Assembly (NCBI RefSeq): GCF_900143695.1
Contig: NZ_FRFE01000032.1
Location: 1-58,892, forward strand
Source: Desulfopila aestuarii DSM 18488
Lineage (GTDB): Bacteria; Desulfobacterota; Desulfobulbia; Desulfobulbales; Desulfocapsaceae
Length of the DNA: 58,892 nucleotides
Direction of reading: 5' to 3'
Shown here: in pieces, positions 55,863 to 58,892 of the stretch
How positions within the stretch are numbered: the first letter of the stretch is position 1
Layout of the letters: each line of letters opens with the position of its first letter
Program-made: the position numbers and the translations under genes
The notes under the pieces: generated by a model
Database searches by the model: none
What the model was told of the DNA's origin: nothing
Seen by the model: the letters and a program-made list of their open reading frames with translations, nothing else

Positions 55863-56723
55863 TTAAAGGGTGGCCTGGTACTTAACCACATAGCTGGAAG
55901 GCTTGTAGCTGTGCTTTGCCTGCCGTAAACCCGGGTCGCCAAGATCCTGCTCGCGGTTGATAGTCTGATAGAAGTCAGGCAAAATCGAGGCGAAGGTTTG
56001 GTTGATGAACTGGTAAATACCTTTGTACTCTATAACGGCCTTCTCAAAATGGATAACAAAACTGGTTGAATTGGCCAGCTCTTCCCCGAGGGTGTAGCCA
56101 GCGGGACGATCATCCACAAAGTAGATGCCGCCGCAGAGTTGCAGTTCCCACGACTTTTCCAGGGCTTCACGGGCAGCTGTATAATCACCTGGTGCGCCAT
56201 TTTCATCCCGCCATCTCTCAAGAATTTCAAGAGCTGCCGGGATATGTTCATCCAAAAGCGGTTTTGCCGTATAGTCATGATTGTTGATGAACCCTTTTAT
56301 CAGGTTGCGTTTCTTGTGAAATTTTCGGCCAGGCAGTTCAGCCAGGTCTGTGCGCAGGTAGAGGTAGTCGAAATTATCTCTATCCTCAATCAATGTGTAT
56401 CCCAACTGTTCCAGAATCGCCTTTTGACTGTCGGTAACACATTTCATTCGCTGGTGATCATGAAAGAGCTGAGCCAGCGTAACAGGCTCCGGTAGACCAA
56501 AGGGTAGCAGGAAAAATGGCCTGCCATCGTCATTACCTAAAATAATGAATAATCCTTCCGGCAAGCGGGAAAGGCGATAATTATGCCGCTCGCGAAAGAG
56601 ATAGAGATTGGCAAAGGTGAATTCAGAGACTCCATCCGGCAGCAACCGTAACAGCTCATGCAATACAGGGCGCAGGTCGAGGGTGAGTGGGCAGGTGGCC
56701 GGGTATTGGGGAATGTCGTTCAT
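55863..56723 (-). CDS. DUF2156 (GNAT-like) protein
   Basis: A 286-residue protein of the DUF2156 family, related to the catalytic domain of lysyl-phosphatidylglycerol synthases. The FHKKRNLIKGFINNHD block and the GLRQAKHSYKPSSYVVKY ending are typical, and the fold is a double GNAT. Its role is unknown but could involve aminoacyl transfer. No transmembrane domain is present. The 251 nt between it and the methyltransferase gene show nothing clear. Confidence 0.9.
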   Translation of the reverse strand: MNDIPQYPATCPLTLDLRPVLHELLRLLPDGVSEFTFANLYLFRERHNYRLSRLPEGLFIILGNDDGRPFFLLPFGLPEPVTLAQLFHDHQRMKCVTDSQKAILEQLGYTLIEDRDNFDYLYLRTDLAELPGRKFHKKRNLIKGFINNHDYTAKPLLDEHIPAALEILERWRDENGAPGDYTAAREALEKSWELQLCGGIYFVDDRPAGYTLGEELANSTSFVIHFEKAVIEYKGIYQFINQTFASILPDFYQTINREQDLGDPGLRQAKHSYKPSSYVVKYQATL

Positions 56724-56952
56724 GGAACGCTCGTTTAGAGTTGAATTGGGTGGGTGAATATCTGTCTGGCCAGGGTGAGGGTTAAAACCTCCATCCAGCC
56801 AAATACAACGATGTTTATCTTTTCATGTACACCTGTATCAGAAATATATTCAGGACACGATGGCTTATATGATGCAACACCAAGGACGCAAGCGCCAGTC
56901 TAAATTATGGAAAAAAATGATTTTTGTAAAATACTGCAGGATTTACTGAAAG

Positions 56953-58218
56953 TCAGATCCAGGTCATGGCGTATTTGAGACAACGAACCCCACGGTTAGG
57001 TGTCCAAGAGGTCAAGAGGTCAAGGGGGCTAGTGGTTGGGTTGCGCATGTCTTTTATGACATGGGTGTAGATCATAGTCGTTTCGATACGTGAATGACCA
57101 AGATGCTCTTGAATCTGTCGAAGGTCGATGCCGTTGAGAAGCAGGTGGGTGGCAAATGAATGGCGCAAGGTGTGTACAGATGCATGTTTGTGAATACCGG
57201 ACATCGTGATTGCGGTTTTCATCGCTTTTTGTATCGCTGATGAAGAAATATGGTGGCGGCGAATAACGCCATTTTCAGGGTCTGCTGAAAGGTTTTGTGA
57301 AGGGAACAGCCACTGCCATCCCTTTTTTGTTGAAGCCTGCGGATATTTGGCATCGAGTGCACTGGGCAGCCACACTGAGCCATATCCTTCAGCGAGATCG
57401 ACTGAATGGAGATCGAGGACGTGGGTTCGATGTTGCTGCAGTGGTTCAATAAGGGTCGTGGGTAATAAGGTGGTCCTGTCTTTTCCTCCTTTGCCATCCC
57501 GGACATAGACAAGTTGCTGACTGAAATCGATATCCTGAATACGTAACCGACAACATTCATTCACTCTGAGACCGGCCCCATAGATTAGCTTAAGTGTGAG
57601 TCCTGTTGTTCCAGAGACATGAGCAAACAACTTTCGTATTTCATCTACAGAAAATACAATGGGAAGTTTGCGACCGGTTTTTGCCCTGACATGTTCTTTC
57701 ATGTCAGAGAGGTCTAGCTGAAGAACGAGACGATAAAAGTTAAGTAAAGCACTAAAGGCAATATTCTGGGTAGATGCAGATACGTTTTTATTCAGAGCTA
57801 AATGGGCGAGAAAATCTTTCGCGTGTTGAGGTGTGATTTCCGCTGTGCTTTTAGGATTTGTTTGATGCCTGCAGCAATATGCAAGGAAGGAATTGATCCA
57901 GGCAACATAAGATTTCTCAGTGGAACGTGCATATCGCTTGATGCGAAGGAGTTCTCTGTAGCTAATGGAGGCTTCTGCCATAGGATATTTCTTGATATGC
58001 AGTGATTTATCAGAATCAAACTCAGGGGAGTGGGATGCGGAAATTGCACTGAGATAATTTGTAAAATATACGCGGACAGCTTGATCGGCCTGTCGTATTT
58101 GCCATGGTTGAATTGGTATCGATGCCTCAAGGTGAGAGAGGAAAAGAGGCAATTGTTCATGCCAACGCATTTCAGGAACCTGATTACGATACTGGAAGAA
58201 TTTTTTTACCCAGTGCAT
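56953..58218 (-). CDS. intI: Integron integrase (IntI-type tyrosine recombinase)
   Basis: A 421-residue tyrosine recombinase. The catalytic residues are in GAGLRVNE (Arg), VHTLRHSFATHLL (His-x-x-Arg), LGHSRIETTMIYTH (His and the nucleophilic Tyr). The IntI-specific insertion is present: residues LPSALDAKYPQA, GWQWLFPSQ and ENGVIRRHH match the region of IntI1 that binds attC. Residues 1-80 are an extra N-terminal extension compared with IntI1 (337 residues), a form seen in some environmental integrons. The start codon lacks a strong binding site. The recombination site is expected upstream, at positions above 58218. Confidence 0.9.
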   Translation of the reverse strand: MHWVKKFFQYRNQVPEMRWHEQLPLFLSHLEASIPIQPWQIRQADQAVRVYFTNYLSAISASHSPEFDSDKSLHIKKYPMAEASISYRELLRIKRYARSTEKSYVAWINSFLAYCCRHQTNPKSTAEITPQHAKDFLAHLALNKNVSASTQNIAFSALLNFYRLVLQLDLSDMKEHVRAKTGRKLPIVFSVDEIRKLFAHVSGTTGLTLKLIYGAGLRVNECCRLRIQDIDFSQQLVYVRDGKGGKDRTTLLPTTLIEPLQQHRTHVLDLHSVDLAEGYGSVWLPSALDAKYPQASTKKGWQWLFPSQNLSADPENGVIRRHHISSSAIQKAMKTAITMSGIHKHASVHTLRHSFATHLLLNGIDLRQIQEHLGHSRIETTMIYTHVIKDMRNPTTSPLDLLTSWTPNRGVRCLKYAMTWI

Positions 58219-58711
58219 CAGAAAAATTTCTTTACCGGGAGGGACGATGTGACTGCATAACAGAAAATCCCCAAAATGTGCACTGTCTAATGACTTGATA
58301 TGATATATGAATCAGGTGGAATAGTTGTTATTTGCAGTTATTACGGAGCTGGATAACAAGAGATATTTCGCATTATACGGAATGTTTGAGAAGGAAAACA
58401 TAGAGAATAAGTAGTATTCCTGGCCAACGGTATAATGCTTTTGCGTATTATGTGGATTCCATATAATACGTAAATAACCTGCAAATGCAGCTGTGCCGTA
58501 CTGCGGTGTTTTTGCTTGCCTCGACGAAAGTGTTGAGCTATCATCTCACATTGTTCTTACATTTCTATTACATGGACGTTGGCGAGAACGATGCCGTATC
58601 GAATATTTCAGTTTGGCTACCTTAGATCAGGTACAGTCTGAATTTGTGATTTGGGTGGAATTCATCCCAAAAAGTGGATTCCACATATTAAACGTTGTGC
58701 TCTTGGAAGAA
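58219..58711. other. Region upstream of intI, possible attI region
   Basis: These 493 bases separate intI from the insertion sequence. The only GTTRRRY core on the plus strand is GTTGAGC (58532-58538), a candidate attI crossover site. No attC (59-base element) is seen. A 27-bp inverted repeat lies at 58444-58470. No gene is convincing; the open frame 58493-58738 runs into the insertion sequence end. Confidence 0.4.
58444..58470. repeat. 27-bp inverted repeat upstream of intI
   Basis: Arms 58444-58455 and 58459-58470 pair over 12 bp with one G-U around a 3-nt loop (ATT). It is AT-rich (CGTATTAT/ATAATACG), so it could be a regulator site for intI or part of an attI structure. Confidence 0.5.
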
Positions 58712-58892
58712 GGAGTTATAGTCAAGTCTGGTGTTTGAAGAATCATTCTTAGATATTGACCACCCTGTTCAGCTCACCTTCTTTTACTGGTTCAACCCTC
58801 TCGCCATCCTTGAATCTCACCCCTCGAATGACCTCAGCAAGCAGCTTGAATCCCCTTAGCCGACGCCATTTCTTCTGAGCGCTCTGGCCGAG
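58712..58892. mobile_element. IS256-family insertion sequence, right end (partial)
   Basis: The outermost 23 bases at 58712-58734 (GGAGTTATAGTCAAGTCTGG, then TGT) resemble IS256-family terminal repeats (GGnnnTnGTCAA...TGTGT). A transposase 3' end follows. The left part of the element is outside the window, so the inverted repeat pair and target duplication cannot be checked. Confidence 0.65.
58749..58892 (-). CDS. IS256-family transposase, C-terminus (partial)
   Basis: The minus strand reads an open frame of 47 codons from the window edge to a stop at 58749-58751. It encodes LGQSAQKKWRRLRGFKLL, then VIRGVRFKDG, which matches the conserved C-terminus of mutator/IS256-type transposases. The rest lies beyond the window. 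Confidence 0.8.
   Translation of the reverse strand, partial: LGQSAQKKWRRLRGFKLLAEVIRGVRFKDGERVEPVKEGELNRVVNI

Noticed and set aside
58493-58738. 81-codon open frame between intI and the IS element, as a possible gene cassette
   Set aside because: It starts before the candidate attI core and ends inside the insertion sequence, so it is unlikely to be a real cassette gene.

Overview
The window looks like a chromosomal segment from a sulfate-reducing or sulfur-disproportionating bacterium of the Desulfobacterota, most likely Desulfobulbales. This is inferred from the 16S rRNA 5' end, a complex I operon lacking the NADH module, menaquinone-type and acyl-CoA functions, and the style of the conserved hypothetical genes. 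No database search was possible. The sequence is mid-GC with strong AGGAG-type ribosome binding sites and many ATGA gene overlaps.

Layout. 1-173 is the 5' end of a 16S rRNA gene (minus), preceded by three tandem promoters. 951-3278 holds a coiled-coil membrane protein and a Ste24-like M48 protease. 3411-14924 is a 12-gene complex I-type operon (nuoABCDHIJK, a MrpD-like antiporter subunit, a small membrane protein, a NuoL-like subunit, nuoM, nuoN) read right to left from a clear promoter, divergent from a LysR regulator at 15211. 16246-24282 is housekeeping: truA, argC, rpsI, rplM, tRNA-Gly(GCC), hisB, a lipoprotein, a TtcA-like PP-loop ATPase, a DUF89 protein and asnS. 24418-28404 is a ubiE/menG - acyl-CoA synthetase - KaiC-like/XRE/cupin operon.

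28502-31219 carries a GltB-like FMN protein preceded by an RNA leader with two hexaloop hairpins and a terminator. The gene just upstream encodes a GAF-ANTAR protein, the expected reader of that leader. 31514-34850 has a small winged-helix protein, a MOSC-domain protein, a universal stress protein and an acidic protein of unknown function. 34851-43629 holds a small membrane protein and a recCBD operon. 44095-47742 is a 1215-residue FAD/Fe-S/CCG oxidoreductase. 47864-56723 is mixed: sodB, small hypotheticals, a tandem CDP-alcohol phosphatidyltransferase fusion, topB with a Sui1/YciH-like gene, a METTL21-like methyltransferase and a DUF2156 protein.

56953-58892 is a mobile region: an integron integrase (intI), an upstream region with a candidate attI core, and the end of an IS256-family insertion sequence that runs off the window.

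The most interesting points are the ANTAR leader (28502-31219), the pseudo-KaiC/XRE/cupin protein (27067), the four-antiporter EFG-less complex I with an altered proton-channel lysine, the double phosphatidyltransferase, and the intI/IS region.
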